Shown: positions 8,427 through 18,450, counted from the stretch's first letter. The stretch: 64,000 nt of DNA from Mycobacterium sp. IS-3022 (GCF_001500065.1 NZ_LQIN01000045.1:124001-188000), one strand, 5' to 3'. Program-made: numbers and translations. Notes: generated from the sequence alone by a model not told the origin.

Positions 8427-9317
8427 CTACAGGTCGGCGACGCAGCGGAAGCCGATGTGGCTGGTCGCGCTGTCCTGCGATTGCGGCGAACGGGCGGCCG
8501 GTCGGTAGCGAAGGCAGTACTCGGGAGCGCACAGATGCGAACCGCCCTTGAGGGCTTGGTTCACGTTCGGGTCCGCGCGGCCGCTCGGCGCGCAACACGC
8601 CTTGACCGGCTGATCGAGGCGGTGGTGGGCAAAGAACTGCGTCGTCGTCCACTCCCAGACGTTGCCGATCATGTCGACCAGTCCGAACCCGTTCGGCGGG
8701 AAGGTGCCGACCGGCGAGGTTCCTACCCACCCCCGCGCACCGGTGTTGCGGTAGGGGAACCTGCCCTGCCAGGTGTTGGCCATCAGCCGACCGTCGGGAG
8801 CCGCCTCCTCGCCCCACGGGTACGTGGTGATGGCCCCGCCGCGCGCCGCGTACTCCCATTCCGCCTCGGTGGGCAGCCGGCGCCCGGCCCACCGGGCGTA
8901 GGCCGCGGCGTCGGGATAGGCGATCTGCACGACGGGGTGGTCGAGTCGGTCCGCGAAAGTGCGGTTGCCGCTGTCGGGCCCGAACGGGTGCCGCCAGTCG
9001 GCCCCAGGCGTCCAGCGCCACCATTGCCGCCAGTCGCGCAGGTCCACCGGCCCGGGCGTCGGCCGGAACACCAGCGCCCCCGCAACCAGATCCTGCGGCG
9101 CGGCCCCGGGATAGAGACGCGGGTCCGGGGCTTCTTCGGCGACGGTTCGGTAGCCGGTCGCGGCGACGAACTCGGCGTACTGCGCATTCGTGACGGGATG
9201 GCGATCGACGGCGAACGCGGACACGTGGACGGTGTGCGCGGGCGCCTCTTCGGGATAGAACTTCGTCGAACCCATCCGGAAAGATCCCCCCGGCAGCTCG
9301 ACGAGCTCGGTGAGCAT
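8427..9317 (-). CDS. Formylglycine-generating enzyme (sulfatase-modifying factor)
   Basis: FGE-sulfatase family enzyme of 296 residues that oxidises the active-site Cys of sulfatases to formylglycine. The family Cys pair is visible in HLCAPEYC (C263, C268), which binds copper in characterised enzymes, as are the PTEAEWEYAARGG and GNVWEWT motifs. The ATG at 9317 (MLTELVELPGG) matches the family start; the longer frame to 9389 would run into the sulfatase gene. It lies 25 bp after the arylsulfatase, its obvious substrate. The M. tuberculosis homologue is Rv0712, structurally characterised as an FGE. Confidence 0.93.
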   Translation of the reverse strand: MLTELVELPGGSFRMGSTKFYPEEAPAHTVHVSAFAVDRHPVTNAQYAEFVAATGYRTVAEEAPDPRLYPGAAPQDLVAGALVFRPTPGPVDLRDWRQWWRWTPGADWRHPFGPDSGNRTFADRLDHPVVQIAYPDAAAYARWAGRRLPTEAEWEYAARGGAITTYPWGEEAAPDGRLMANTWQGRFPYRNTGARGWVGTSPVGTFPPNGFGLVDMIGNVWEWTTTQFFAHHRLDQPVKACCAPSGRADPNVNQALKGGSHLCAPEYCLRYRPAARSPQSQDSATSHIGFRCVADL

Positions 9318-9342
9318 GAAGCCAGGGTATGACGAGCAGACC

Positions 9343-11694
9343 TCAATCCTTCGCGAAAGCCCGCGCGAACTCCTTCTCCAGATCCGCATACGGCTTGCCC
9401 GAGACGTCGATGTTCACCTGGGCGATGGTGCCGCCGGTGAACGCGAAGGGTGCCTTGTACGAGCGCGAGACCGGCGAGCCGGTGTTGCGGCCGACGCTCA
9501 GGCTGGCACCGGCGAGCCCGAACGTCCCCGGATGCACACGCATCCCGGTCAGCGCGGCGACCTGTTCGACGTCGATGTACAGCGCGGCATCCCCTATCGG
9601 GGTGTGACTGCCCTCCACCGTTCCGGTACGCACGTACGCGACTCCGAGGGTGTGGCGCCCCATCGGCACTGCACCCGGCGACGACAACTCCTGCTCTTCC
9701 TCGCCCAGGAAGTTGTAGACGTAGTGCAGCCGCCCGTCCTGGACGAACATCACATGTCCGCCGTGGGCGCCGCCGTGTTTGAACACCACGCCTTCGACGC
9801 CGGGGGTTTCGACGGTCACCTCGGCCATCGCCGAGAACGACCGGCCCTGGATCTCGACCGCCGCGCCCATGCCGACGTCGGCCGTGCCCGGGTAGTAGAG
9901 GTACGAGTCACGCCGGCCCGCGAGATGAGGCCGCCATCGCGAGATCGTGTCGAAGATGTTCAGGTCGCCGAGCGGCAACCCGTTGTACTTGTCGGCCTCG
10001 GCGAACCACAGCGCCTTGAGTTCTTCGAGTTTCTCCGGGTTTTCGGCCGCCAGGTCGTGGCACTGACTGCGGTCGGCCTCGATGTGGAACAGTTCCCAGC
10101 GGTCGCTGTCGAAGTGCGACCACCCGGCAGGGGATGCGGCGTGAACCGTGTTGGCGAACCAGCCGTCGTGCCAGATACCCCGGGTACCGAGCATCGTGTA
10201 GAACTGCGTCTGCTTGTCGGTCGATGCCGACGAGTCATCCAGTATCTGCCTGAAACTCACACCGTCCAGCGGCTTCTGCGCCACTCCCTTGACCGTTTCG
10301 GGCGGGGTGATACCGAGCAGTTCGTAGATCGTCGGCGTGACATCGCAGACGTTGATGTAGTCGTCGCGTACTTCACCATGTGCCGCAATGCCTTTGGGCC
10401 ATGAGATGATCGCCGGATCGGCGATCCCACCCTCGTGTGACGCGTAGCGCTTGAACAGTTTGTAGGGCGTATTGAACGCCATCGCCCAGCCGGTTGGATA
10501 GTGGTTGTACGTCTCGGGACCGCCGAGGTTGTCGAGCAGTCGCAGGCTCTCCTCGACGGTGTCGATGTATCCGTTGAAGAACTTGACCTCGTTGACCGAG
10601 CCGTTCGGGCCACCCTCTCCACTGGCGCCGTTGTCGGAGATGACGACGACGATCGTGTTGTCGAGCTGACCCGATTGCTCCAGATAGTCGAGAATGCGCC
10701 CGATCTGGGCGTCGGTGTAGGACAGGAAGCCGGCGAACACTTCGGCCATGCGGGCGAAGACTCGCTTCTCGTCGTCACCGAGTTCGTCCCAGGGCCGTAC
10801 CGTGTCTTGAGCCGGCCACGGTTCGCCGTTGGGGCCCTTCACATCTCGGTACGGATTGATCGGCGAGAGTTCGGTGTCGGCAGGCACGATACCGAGCGCC
10901 TTCTGCTTCTCGAGCACCATCTCGCGGTACCGCTCATAACCCATGTCGAACTTGCCGGCGTACCGGTCGGCCCACTCCTTGAAGACGTGGTGCGGCGCGT
11001 GCCCGGCTCCGGGGCAGACGTAGGAGAACCACGGTTTGTCGGGCGCGATGACCTTCGCGTCGCGGATGAACTCGATGGTCTTGTCCGCCAGGTCCTTCGA
11101 CAGGTGGTAGCCGTCCTCCGGAGTCGCCGGCGGCGCCACGGGATGGTTGTCGTAGACCAGGTCTGGATACCACTGGTCGGTCTCGCCGCCCATGAAGCCG
11201 TAGAACCGCTCGAAGCCCCGCGCCAGCGGCCAATGTCGTTTGGTCGACGCCAGATTGGACTCTTCAAGCGGCGTCAGGTGCCATTTCCCGACACAGTAGG
11301 TGTTGTATCCGTGTTCGGCGAGCACCTCCGGCAACAGCGCGGTGTCGAATGGTATGCGCCCGTTGCAACCGGGGAAGCCGTCGGTGAACTCCTCGATGGT
11401 CGCCATGCCGACCGTCGTCGGATTTCGACCGGTCAACAGGGACGCGCGGGTCGGCGAGCAGAGCGCGGTGGTGTGGAACTGCGACAGCCGGACACCGCGT
11501 TCGGCGATGCGGCTCATCGTCGGCATCTCGACCAGACCGCCGAAACAGTCCCAGGTGGCGATCCCGGTGTCGTCCCAGACGATGTAGAGCACATTGGGTG
11601 CATCGTCCGGGGCCGTCGGTGCGGCGTACGGGCCCCAGTCCGGTTCGGAGTCACGGATATCGAGTTCGATCCTGCCGTTGAATTCGGTAGCCAT
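9343..11694 (-). CDS. atsA: Arylsulfatase, formylglycine-dependent type I
   Basis: Type I sulfatase of 783 residues, hydrolysing sulfate esters. The activation motif CSPTR lies in LCSPTRASLLTGR, with C79 converted to formylglycine, and the metal-binding WDD (D41, D42) is near the N-terminus. The C-terminal 200 residues form a beta-rich domain typical of large mycobacterial AtsA proteins. No signal peptide is visible, so it is probably cytoplasmic. The modifying enzyme follows 25 bp downstream, and the two are likely co-transcribed. Its natural sulfate ester is unknown. Confidence 0.93.
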   Translation of the reverse strand: MATEFNGRIELDIRDSEPDWGPYAAPTAPDDAPNVLYIVWDDTGIATWDCFGGLVEMPTMSRIAERGVRLSQFHTTALCSPTRASLLTGRNPTTVGMATIEEFTDGFPGCNGRIPFDTALLPEVLAEHGYNTYCVGKWHLTPLEESNLASTKRHWPLARGFERFYGFMGGETDQWYPDLVYDNHPVAPPATPEDGYHLSKDLADKTIEFIRDAKVIAPDKPWFSYVCPGAGHAPHHVFKEWADRYAGKFDMGYERYREMVLEKQKALGIVPADTELSPINPYRDVKGPNGEPWPAQDTVRPWDELGDDEKRVFARMAEVFAGFLSYTDAQIGRILDYLEQSGQLDNTIVVVISDNGASGEGGPNGSVNEVKFFNGYIDTVEESLRLLDNLGGPETYNHYPTGWAMAFNTPYKLFKRYASHEGGIADPAIISWPKGIAAHGEVRDDYINVCDVTPTIYELLGITPPETVKGVAQKPLDGVSFRQILDDSSASTDKQTQFYTMLGTRGIWHDGWFANTVHAASPAGWSHFDSDRWELFHIEADRSQCHDLAAENPEKLEELKALWFAEADKYNGLPLGDLNIFDTISRWRPHLAGRRDSYLYYPGTADVGMGAAVEIQGRSFSAMAEVTVETPGVEGVVFKHGGAHGGHVMFVQDGRLHYVYNFLGEEEQELSSPGAVPMGRHTLGVAYVRTGTVEGSHTPIGDAALYIDVEQVAALTGMRVHPGTFGLAGASLSVGRNTGSPVSRSYKAPFAFTGGTIAQVNIDVSGKPYADLEKEFARAFAKD

Positions 11695-11734
11695 GCTCTG
11701 CCTCGTCCCGTGTCGCCTCGCAGTTGGCCGGAGA

Positions 11735-12418
11735 TTACACCCGCGACGTCTCCGTCAGCCGACGAATTGACGACGACGCCATTAATGGCCGCCTGATCAA
11801 CCACCACTGCACGATTCCCAGCGGGACGGTCCAGCCCAGCCATCCCCCGAGGCCGGCGACGAACCACAGGAAGTGCTCCGGATTGCCACCAAAAACGCTG
11901 TCCTGCAACGGTTGACACGTTACGAAGATGATCGGCGTCCAGATCCGGTTGGTAATGACCGACAGCGCCAGCGTCGCGCTGCGCACCATGTGGCGGCGGT
12001 GCACGGACAGGCGTCGCTGCCGTGCGGCGAGGAAGCCGTTCACCGTGAACCACAACCACAGGGCCGCGAGCACGACGTTGCTCACCGCGAGCAACGGCCC
12101 GAACGGGGTGGCTGCCCCGATCACCATCGCAGACGCGGCCGCTGGGATGGCGGCGGCGACGTAGATGCGACCGCACCGCCGGTGCAGCGCCGGACGACGG
12201 GCCCGCAGGCGGGGCCAGATCTGCACGACGGCGGCGACCATCGCGACGCCGGCGAGCATCACGTGGATCACCAACAGCGGGTAGTGCAGCGGGAAGGTGG
12301 CGGGCACGCGCGTGCCGCCGGCGAAATAAGGCGGAAGAGAGAAAGCGAGAAACCCCGCGACGACGACCGCGAGCACGGCTGCGAGCCAGCGCGGGCGGGC
12401 ACTTGATGCGTATGACAT
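11735..12418 (-). CDS. DUF2306-like integral membrane protein
   Basis: A 227-residue polytopic protein with about six hydrophobic segments and the pattern LHRRCGRIY followed later by HRRHMVRSATL, typical of DUF2306 family membrane proteins of unknown function. The ATG at 12418 (MSYASS) was chosen over an upstream extension because it sits inside the divergent promoter and operator region. It is divergently arranged with a TetR regulator, which probably represses it. M. tuberculosis has a membrane protein in the same slot (Rv0713). Confidence 0.8.
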   Translation of the reverse strand: MSYASSARPRWLAAVLAVVVAGFLAFSLPPYFAGGTRVPATFPLHYPLLVIHVMLAGVAMVAAVVQIWPRLRARRPALHRRCGRIYVAAAIPAAASAMVIGAATPFGPLLAVSNVVLAALWLWFTVNGFLAARQRRLSVHRRHMVRSATLALSVITNRIWTPIIFVTCQPLQDSVFGGNPEHFLWFVAGLGGWLGWTVPLGIVQWWLIRRPLMASSSIRRLTETSRV

Positions 12419-12442
12419 ACGCAACAAGCGTACGGCATACGC
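12408..12442. promoter_or_regulatory. Paired palindromic operators between a membrane gene and tetR
   Basis: GCGTATGACATACGC (12408-12422) is a perfect 7-bp inverted repeat around one base. A second copy, GCGTACGGCATACGC (12428-12442), differs by two bases. Their centres are 20 bp apart, two helical turns. The first overlaps the ATG of the membrane gene and the second ends 32 bp before the tetR ATG, so bound TetR could block both genes. Confidence 0.75.
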
Positions 12443-12474
12443 TAGCGTTGTCCAGTCGTTTAGGCTGGCGATCG

Positions 12475-13164
12475 ATGAGCGAACCACTGCCCCGCGCGCT
12501 GCGGATTCTCTGGCACGAGCCGAGCGCGCCCGGGCGGTCCAGGGGGCTGACCCGGGAACGGATCGTGCGCGCGGCCATCGAACTGGCCGATGCCGAGGGG
12601 CTGGCGGCCTTGTCGATGGCGCGACTGGCCGAGCGCCTCGGCTGCGGCACGATGTCGCTGTACCGGCACGTCGCGAACAAGGACGAGCTGGTGATGTTCA
12701 TGCTCTCCGCTGCTCCCGGCCCCCCACCGTCGATGGATACGACGAATTGGGCTGCCGCACTGACGAACTGGGCGGTCGGACTGTGGGAGGTCTATCACTG
12801 CCACCCGTGGATCCTGCAGGCAGCGGCCGCGGGCGCACCTGTGGACCCCGGCCAGCTGGCATGGCTGGACGCCGGACTCGCAGCGCTGGGCGACACCGGG
12901 CTCGCCGAACGCGACAAGCTCACCGCCGTGATGGCGGTTCTGCACTTCGTCCGCGGTGCGGCCGCGTTGGACATCGAGGCGGGCAGCGTGGACTGGCCCG
13001 ACTATCCGGCCTTGCTGCGCAGGCTGGTCGAGCCGGAGCAGTTTCCCGCGCTCGCGGCGGCGTTGCAGGACGGTGTGTTCGACCGAACGGATGACGATCC
13101 CCATGCGCAATTCCGTTCGGGTTTGAACCAATTGCTCGACGGTATCGCCGCCCGGATCGGCTAG
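12475..13164 (+). CDS. TetR family transcriptional regulator with TetR_C-type C-terminus
   Basis: A 229-residue repressor. The helix-turn-helix is at about residues 25-70 (RERIVRAAIELADAEG, then MARLAERLGCGTMSLYRHVANKDEL). The C-terminal half resembles the TetR_C ligand domain of tetracycline-type repressors, with a conserved-looking CHPWILQA stretch. The ATG at 12475 was chosen because the extension to 12403 runs through the operators. It probably autoregulates and controls the divergent DUF2306 gene. The ligand is unknown. Confidence 0.88.
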   Translation: MSEPLPRALRILWHEPSAPGRSRGLTRERIVRAAIELADAEGLAALSMARLAERLGCGTMSLYRHVANKDELVMFMLSAAPGPPPSMDTTNWAAALTNWAVGLWEVYHCHPWILQAAAAGAPVDPGQLAWLDAGLAALGDTGLAERDKLTAVMAVLHFVRGAAALDIEAGSVDWPDYPALLRRLVEPEQFPALAAALQDGVFDRTDDDPHAQFRSGLNQLLDGIAARIG

Positions 13165-13265
13165 CGGAACGCGGGCGAGTTGCTCGCAGTCGAGCGAGCC
13201 GTATCGTCTCAAACGCGCCCGTCAATATGTGAAGTCAGCCGCGCAATTCGGATACCGTTCCCTAC

Positions 13266-13985
13266 GTGTCTACGTCGTTGCCGGGATTCGATGACTGGCT
13301 GAACCGCTCGCTCGAAGAATGTGCCCGCAACGCAGGCGAGGACCGCGATACCTATGTCGCGCGTGCCGTGGCCAGACAAATGATGGCCGACAAGGTGCGA
13401 ACCGACAAGACGTCGACCAGGGAACTTCTCGACCACCTCTCCGAATGCGGGGTGCTCGATACCGACTTGATGCCGGACGTATCGGCTGTGATAGCCGACC
13501 CCGATCGGCTGCGCTCTGTTCGTGCCACCGGGCTGCTCGATACGCCGCCGGAAGAGGTCTACGACCGGATCACCCGCGCAGCCGCCGACGCGCTGGATGT
13601 CCCGTTCGCGGCATTGTCGCTGGTAGACGCCAACCGGCAATTCTTCAAGAGCACTGCGGGACTGGGCGATTTGTCAGTCCAGGAAAGTCAGACGCCACTG
13701 GACCAATCCATCTGTCAGTTCGCAGTCGCCGCCGGCACGCCGTTGGTTCTCGAAGATGCAAGAAGTGACCCGGTTTTCAGGAATCATCCGGTGGTGCGCA
13801 GCGGTGCGGTCATCGCCTATCTCGGCATACCCCTGAACGATCACGACGGAAACGCCATCGGCACGCTTTGCGTATTCGACAGCAAGCCACGACTGTGGGG
13901 CACCGGCCACGTCCAGGTCTTGAGTGATCTGGCGCAACTCGCCGCCGAGCGAATTTTCGGTCCAATGCCTGCTTCGAGCCAGTAA
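13266..13985 (+). CDS. GAF-domain sensor protein
   Basis: A 239-residue soluble protein with a GTG start. Residues 1-75 are helical and unassigned; residues 80-235 form a GAF domain (DRLRSVRATGLLDTPPEEVYDRIT, then FFKSTAGL, SICQFAV, YLGIPL and GTLCVFD). Stand-alone GAF proteins of this kind usually bind small molecules, or redox or heme ligands. No output domain (kinase, HTH or cyclase) is attached, so it must act through a partner. It stands between tetR and a polysaccharide priming enzyme, both on the same strand, without a clear operon link. Confidence 0.85.
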   Translation: MSTSLPGFDDWLNRSLEECARNAGEDRDTYVARAVARQMMADKVRTDKTSTRELLDHLSECGVLDTDLMPDVSAVIADPDRLRSVRATGLLDTPPEEVYDRITRAAADALDVPFAALSLVDANRQFFKSTAGLGDLSVQESQTPLDQSICQFAVAAGTPLVLEDARSDPVFRNHPVVRSGAVIAYLGIPLNDHDGNAIGTLCVFDSKPRLWGTGHVQVLSDLAQLAAERIFGPMPASSQ

Positions 13986-14123
13986 GACGTCTCCCGGTTT
14001 CTCCGCGGGTGGGGCAGCCGTCCCTGCGACGGGCAAAGATGCGACCGAGCCGCTCATTCGGCTGTCTGCCTCGCCGCGGCGCATCTAGGATTGGTTGCCA
14101 CTGTTCCGTTCGGGGGGTTGAAG

Positions 14124-15665
14124 ATGCAGCTAGACGCGCGTTCGACGACGGACCCGTCAATTAGCCGTCCCACGATCCCGCGACTGGAGGCCACGCCGGA
14201 ACCGGTCCAAATCGGCGTCCCGACGCTGCCGCGCTGGCTCGAACGCATTCGCACCGACCCGTGGTACTCGATGATCACCGTGGTGGTCGATGCTCTGTAC
14301 GCCGCCATCGCGGTACTCCTGGCCCATTGGTGGATCCCGGGCGAGCTGGAGCAAGAGCGCAACATCGCCCTGTATTCGTGGATCTTCGTGCCGGTAGTGG
14401 TTTTCGCGTTGGCCACCCGGTCGCTATACCGGCAAAAGCTCAACGACGGATTTCTCGACGACTTCGAACCGGTGGAGACGTCAATCGCAGTGGCCGCTCT
14501 GGCGACGTTGACGATCATGCTGCTGCTTGTGCCTCGCTTCGAGGCCGGCGACGTTGTCGTCCCCTATGTCCGTCCCAGCGAGATTGTCTTGCGGATCTGG
14601 GTATGCGCGGCCATTCTCATCCCGGCGGTCCGCCTGCTCAGGTCGTTGATCAACCGCTGGCTACGACGCAAGTTCCATGTTGGTGTGCCGGCGCTCATCG
14701 TCGGCTCCGGCCCGATCGCCCATCAGCTCATCTCCCGGATGCGCCAGGTGCCGGACTACGGCCTCTGGCCCGCAGGCATGCTGGACGATGTACGGCCAAC
14801 TGACGCAGAGGAATCCGGGGTGCCGTACCTGGGCACCACGGGCAATCTCGAGAGCGCCGCGCGCTACTGCCGCGCCGAGGAGCTCCTCATCGCGCCGTCG
14901 ACGTTGTCTGACGAGCAATTGGCGCGGACCGCCCATCAGGGCCAGCAGCTCGGAATGCGGGTTCATGTTGTGCCCCGGTTGATGGACGCCGTCGGCAGCG
15001 GCACCAGGATCGAGCACCTGGGCGGCATACCTCTGATGGTGCTAGCCCGCGTGGATCCAAAAGGTTGGCAGTTCGCCGTCAAGCACGTCCTCGACCGGGC
15101 GGCTGCCCTGGTCGGCCTGGTGCTCGTCTCTCCTCTGTTGATCGTGCTGATGCTCGCGGTAAGACTCAGTTCGCCCGGGCCGATCTTCTTCGGTCAGGAG
15201 CGGATCGGACGCGACGGAAAAGTCTTCCGCTGCCTGAAATTTCGCACTATGCGCCGCCAGGATCCGGCCGAGGCGAGTTTTGAATTGGAGACAGGGGCGG
15301 CACCTGGCGGAGTGGAGGGCGATGATCGGCGCACTCGGATAGGCAAGATCATGCGCAAGGCGTCGCTGGATGAGCTGCCTCAACTGTTCAATGTGCTGCG
15401 CGGGGAAATGAGTCTGGTCGGCCCGCGTCCCGAACGCCCCGAGTTCGTCGAGTTGTTCGAGATGCACGTACGGCGCTACGGCGAGCGGCACAGGGTGAAG
15501 GCAGGCGTCACGGGCTGGGCTCAAGTGCACGGCCTTCGGGGACGGACCTCAATTGCTGACCGGGCCGAATGGGACAACTATTACATCGACAACTGGTCGC
15601 TACACCTGGACTTCAAGATCCTGGTGCTGACCCTACTGGCGGTGCTGCGCCCCGTGGAAGATTGA
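14124..15665 (+). CDS. Polyprenyl glycosylphosphotransferase (exopolysaccharide priming enzyme)
   Basis: A 513-residue WcaJ/CpsE-like enzyme that transfers a sugar phosphate to a polyprenyl phosphate carrier, the first step of a surface polysaccharide. There are about four N-terminal membrane segments, a CoA-binding-like domain (GVPALIVGSGPIAHQ), a further membrane segment near residue 335, and the C-terminal bacterial sugar transferase domain with KFRTMR, the Asp-Glu-Leu-Pro-Q motif (SLDELPQLFNVLRGEMS) and GPRPERPEF. The ATG at 14124 follows GGGGGG at good spacing. It is not part of the ribosomal block in M. tuberculosis, and no other glycan genes are nearby, so it looks like an isolated insertion. 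Confidence 0.9.
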   Translation: MQLDARSTTDPSISRPTIPRLEATPEPVQIGVPTLPRWLERIRTDPWYSMITVVVDALYAAIAVLLAHWWIPGELEQERNIALYSWIFVPVVVFALATRSLYRQKLNDGFLDDFEPVETSIAVAALATLTIMLLLVPRFEAGDVVVPYVRPSEIVLRIWVCAAILIPAVRLLRSLINRWLRRKFHVGVPALIVGSGPIAHQLISRMRQVPDYGLWPAGMLDDVRPTDAEESGVPYLGTTGNLESAARYCRAEELLIAPSTLSDEQLARTAHQGQQLGMRVHVVPRLMDAVGSGTRIEHLGGIPLMVLARVDPKGWQFAVKHVLDRAAALVGLVLVSPLLIVLMLAVRLSSPGPIFFGQERIGRDGKVFRCLKFRTMRRQDPAEASFELETGAAPGGVEGDDRRTRIGKIMRKASLDELPQLFNVLRGEMSLVGPRPERPEFVELFEMHVRRYGERHRVKAGVTGWAQVHGLRGRTSIADRAEWDNYYIDNWSLHLDFKILVLTLLAVLRPVED

Positions 15666-15711
15666 AGTCGTCTTCGTTGCGATCACCCGCGATGTCCGAG
15701 TCGGCGGGACG

Positions 15712-15740
15712 CGAAAGCCCCCGCGTTGCGGGGGCTTTCG
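15712..15740. terminator. Bidirectional terminator ending the S10 operon
   Basis: Perfect 13-bp inverted repeat (arm GAAAGCCCCCGC) with a 3-nt loop, 11 bp beyond the rpsQ stop on the minus strand and 46 bp beyond the glycosylphosphotransferase stop on the plus strand. The stem ends supply CTTTCG on both strands. It insulates the ribosomal operon from the convergent gene. Confidence 0.85.
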
Positions 15741-15751
15741 GCTGAATAGGG

Positions 15752-16060
15752 CTACTTGGCCTTTTCGAGGATCTCCACGAGCCGCCAGCGCTTGGTCGCC
15801 GACAACGGGCGGGTCTCCATCAGCGACACGCGGTCGCCGATGCCCGCGACGTCATTCTCGTCGTGCGCCTTGACCTTCTTGGTGGTGCGGATGATCTTGC
15901 CGTACAGCGGATGGCTCTTACGATCTTCCAGCTCGACCACGATGGTCTTCTGCATCTTGTCCGACACCACGTACCCGATGGCCGTCTTGCGGCGGCCCCG
16001 CTGCTCTTCCTTGCGCGGGGTGCGCTTGGGTCCCTTGGTCTGTTCTGCTTTTTGCGCCAT
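15752..16060 (-). CDS. rpsQ: 30S ribosomal protein S17
   Basis: S17, 102 residues, last gene of the S10 operon. The OB-fold core is clear (GYVVSDKMQKTIVVELEDRKSHPLYGK split over its strands), preceded by a basic actinobacterial tail. The ATG overlaps the rpmC stop by one base (TAATG). In E. coli this operon would continue into rplN; here it ends at a terminator. Confidence 0.97.
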   Translation of the reverse strand: MAQKAEQTKGPKRTPRKEEQRGRRKTAIGYVVSDKMQKTIVVELEDRKSHPLYGKIIRTTKKVKAHDENDVAGIGDRVSLMETRPLSATKRWRLVEILEKAK

Positions 16061-16293
16061 TACGAATCCTCACCAACGGGTCCGGAGGCCAGACCCAACT
16101 CACGTTCACGCAGCACGGTGTACACGCGCGCGATCTCCTGACGCACCGTGCGAAGCCGGCGGTTGTTGGACAACTGGCCGGTCGCCATCTGGAAGCGCAG
16201 GTTGAACAACTCTTCCTTGGACTCGCGCAGCCGATCCTTCAACTCGTCGTCGGTCAGCTCGCGCAGTTCGCCCGGCGTCACTCCCACTGCCAT
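16060..16293 (-). CDS. rpmC: 50S ribosomal protein L29
   Basis: L29, 77 residues, an antiparallel helical hairpin near the exit tunnel. Signature segments are PGELRELTDDEL, LFNLRFQMATGQL and VRQEIARVYTVLRER. The ATG at 16293 overlaps the rplP stop by one base (TGATG); the longer open frame runs through rplP and was rejected. Confidence 0.95.
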   Translation of the reverse strand: MAVGVTPGELRELTDDELKDRLRESKEELFNLRFQMATGQLSNNRRLRTVRQEIARVYTVLRERELGLASGPVGEDS

Positions 16294-16709
16294 CAGAAGT
16301 GCTCCTCTCGGGTAACGATGCGTGCCTTGATCGGCAGCTTGTGGATCGCGCGGGTCAGCGCTGCCCGGGCGGTCGCCTCGTCGGGGTAGCTCAGCTCGAA
16401 CAGCACGCGACCCGGCTTGACGTTGGCCACCCACCACTCCGGCGAACCCTTACCCGAACCCATGCGGGTTTCGGCCGGCTTCTTGGTCAGCGGACGGTCC
16501 GGGAAGATGTTGATCCACACCTTGCCGCCACGCTTGATGTGCCGGTTGATCGCGATACGCGCGGACTCGATCTGCCGGTTGGTGATGTAGGCGTGCTCCA
16601 GTGCCTGGATGCCGTAGTCACCGAAGCTCACCGTGGTGCCACCGCTGGCGATGCCGCGCTGCCTCGGGTGATGTTGCTTGCGGTGCTTGACCTTGCGGGG
16701 AATCAGCAT
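16293..16709 (-). CDS. rplP: 50S ribosomal protein L16
   Basis: L16, 138 residues, lining the A-site tRNA elbow region. It starts MLIPRKVKHRKQHHP and contains the expected GSGKGSPEWWVANVKPG segment, which holds the Arg/Met surroundings modified in some bacteria. It lies three bases after rpsC. Confidence 0.97.
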   Translation of the reverse strand: MLIPRKVKHRKQHHPRQRGIASGGTTVSFGDYGIQALEHAYITNRQIESARIAINRHIKRGGKVWINIFPDRPLTKKPAETRMGSGKGSPEWWVANVKPGRVLFELSYPDEATARAALTRAIHKLPIKARIVTREEHF

Positions 16710-16712
16710 TGT

Positions 16713-17566
<854 letters not shown>

Positions 17567-17567
<1 letters not shown>

Positions 17568-18148
17568 TACTCCGAGCCCTCCTTCGATTCGGAAGCTTCA
17601 GCCTTCTTGGCGGCCGCCTTCTTGGCCGGGGCGGCCTTCTTGGCCGGTGCCTTCTTGGCGGGCGCCTCAGTCTCAGCCTTGCTCGCCGGAGCCTTGCTCG
17701 CCGGCGCCTTCTTCGCCGCTGCCGCCTTGCTGCCCTGCGCGCGACGCGAACGTGCGCTGGCGGCCGAGGCCTGCCCGGCACGCTGCTCGCGGCTCGGACG
17801 GGATTCGACGATCACCGTGATGTGGCTGGTGCGCTTGCGAATCCGGAACGCGCGGCCCTGGGCGCGCGGCCGGATGCGCTTGGCGGTCGGACCCTCGTCG
17901 GCGTAGACGGTGGCGACCACGAGCGTGGACGGATCCAGGCCTTCGTTGTTCTGCGCATTGGCCGCGGCGCTCGCGATCACCTTGGCGACCGGCTCGCTGG
18001 CCGCCTGCGGTGCCCACCGCAGGATGTCCAGCGCGTCGGACACCGATTTGCCGCGCACCAGGTCGATGACCCGGCGCGCCTTCGTCGCCGACACGCGCAC
18101 GAAGCGCGCCTTGGCGACGGCAGTCGGATATTCAGTCGTCGTACTCAT
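17567..18148 (-). CDS. rplV: 50S ribosomal protein L22 with Lys/Ala-rich tail
   Basis: L22, 193 residues. Residues 1-120 are the canonical domain whose hairpin lines the exit tunnel. The remaining 70 or so residues form a low-complexity KKAPAKKA-type tail, a length and composition normal for mycobacterial L22 and absent from E. coli. The tail probably contacts rRNA on the surface. The ATG overlaps the rpsS stop (TAATG). Confidence 0.96.
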
Positions 18149-18429
18149 TACCGGCGCTTAGCCTTCCGGTCGTCCTTGATGTGACCCTTGAACGTGCGGG
18201 TCGGCGCGAACTCGCCGAGCTTGTGCCCGACCATCGCCTCGGTGACGAACACCGGGACGTGCTTGCGGCCGTCGTGCACCGCGAAGGTGTGCCCGATGAA
18301 GTCGGGGATGATGGTCGACCGACGTGACCAGGTCTTGATGACCTGCTTGGTGTTCTTCTCGTTCTGAGCGTCGACCTTCTTGAGCAGATGGTCGTCGACG
18401 AACGGACCCTTCTTCAAACTACGAGGCAT
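18148..18429 (-). CDS. rpsS: 30S ribosomal protein S19
   Basis: S19, 93 residues, starting MPRSLKKGPFVDDHLLKK, with the conserved HDGRKHVPVFVTEAMVGHKLGEF region at the head of the small subunit visible in parts. It lies 21 bp after rplB and one base overlaps rplV. Confidence 0.97.
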   Translation of the reverse strand: MPRSLKKGPFVDDHLLKKVDAQNEKNTKQVIKTWSRRSTIIPDFIGHTFAVHDGRKHVPVFVTEAMVGHKLGEFAPTRTFKGHIKDDRKAKRR

Positions 18430-18450
18430 CGCTGCTACTCCTTCCGCGGC

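Noticed and set aside
12403..12475. Upstream extension of the tetR frame
   Set aside because: It would translate through both operator palindromes, and the ATG at 12475 fits family length.
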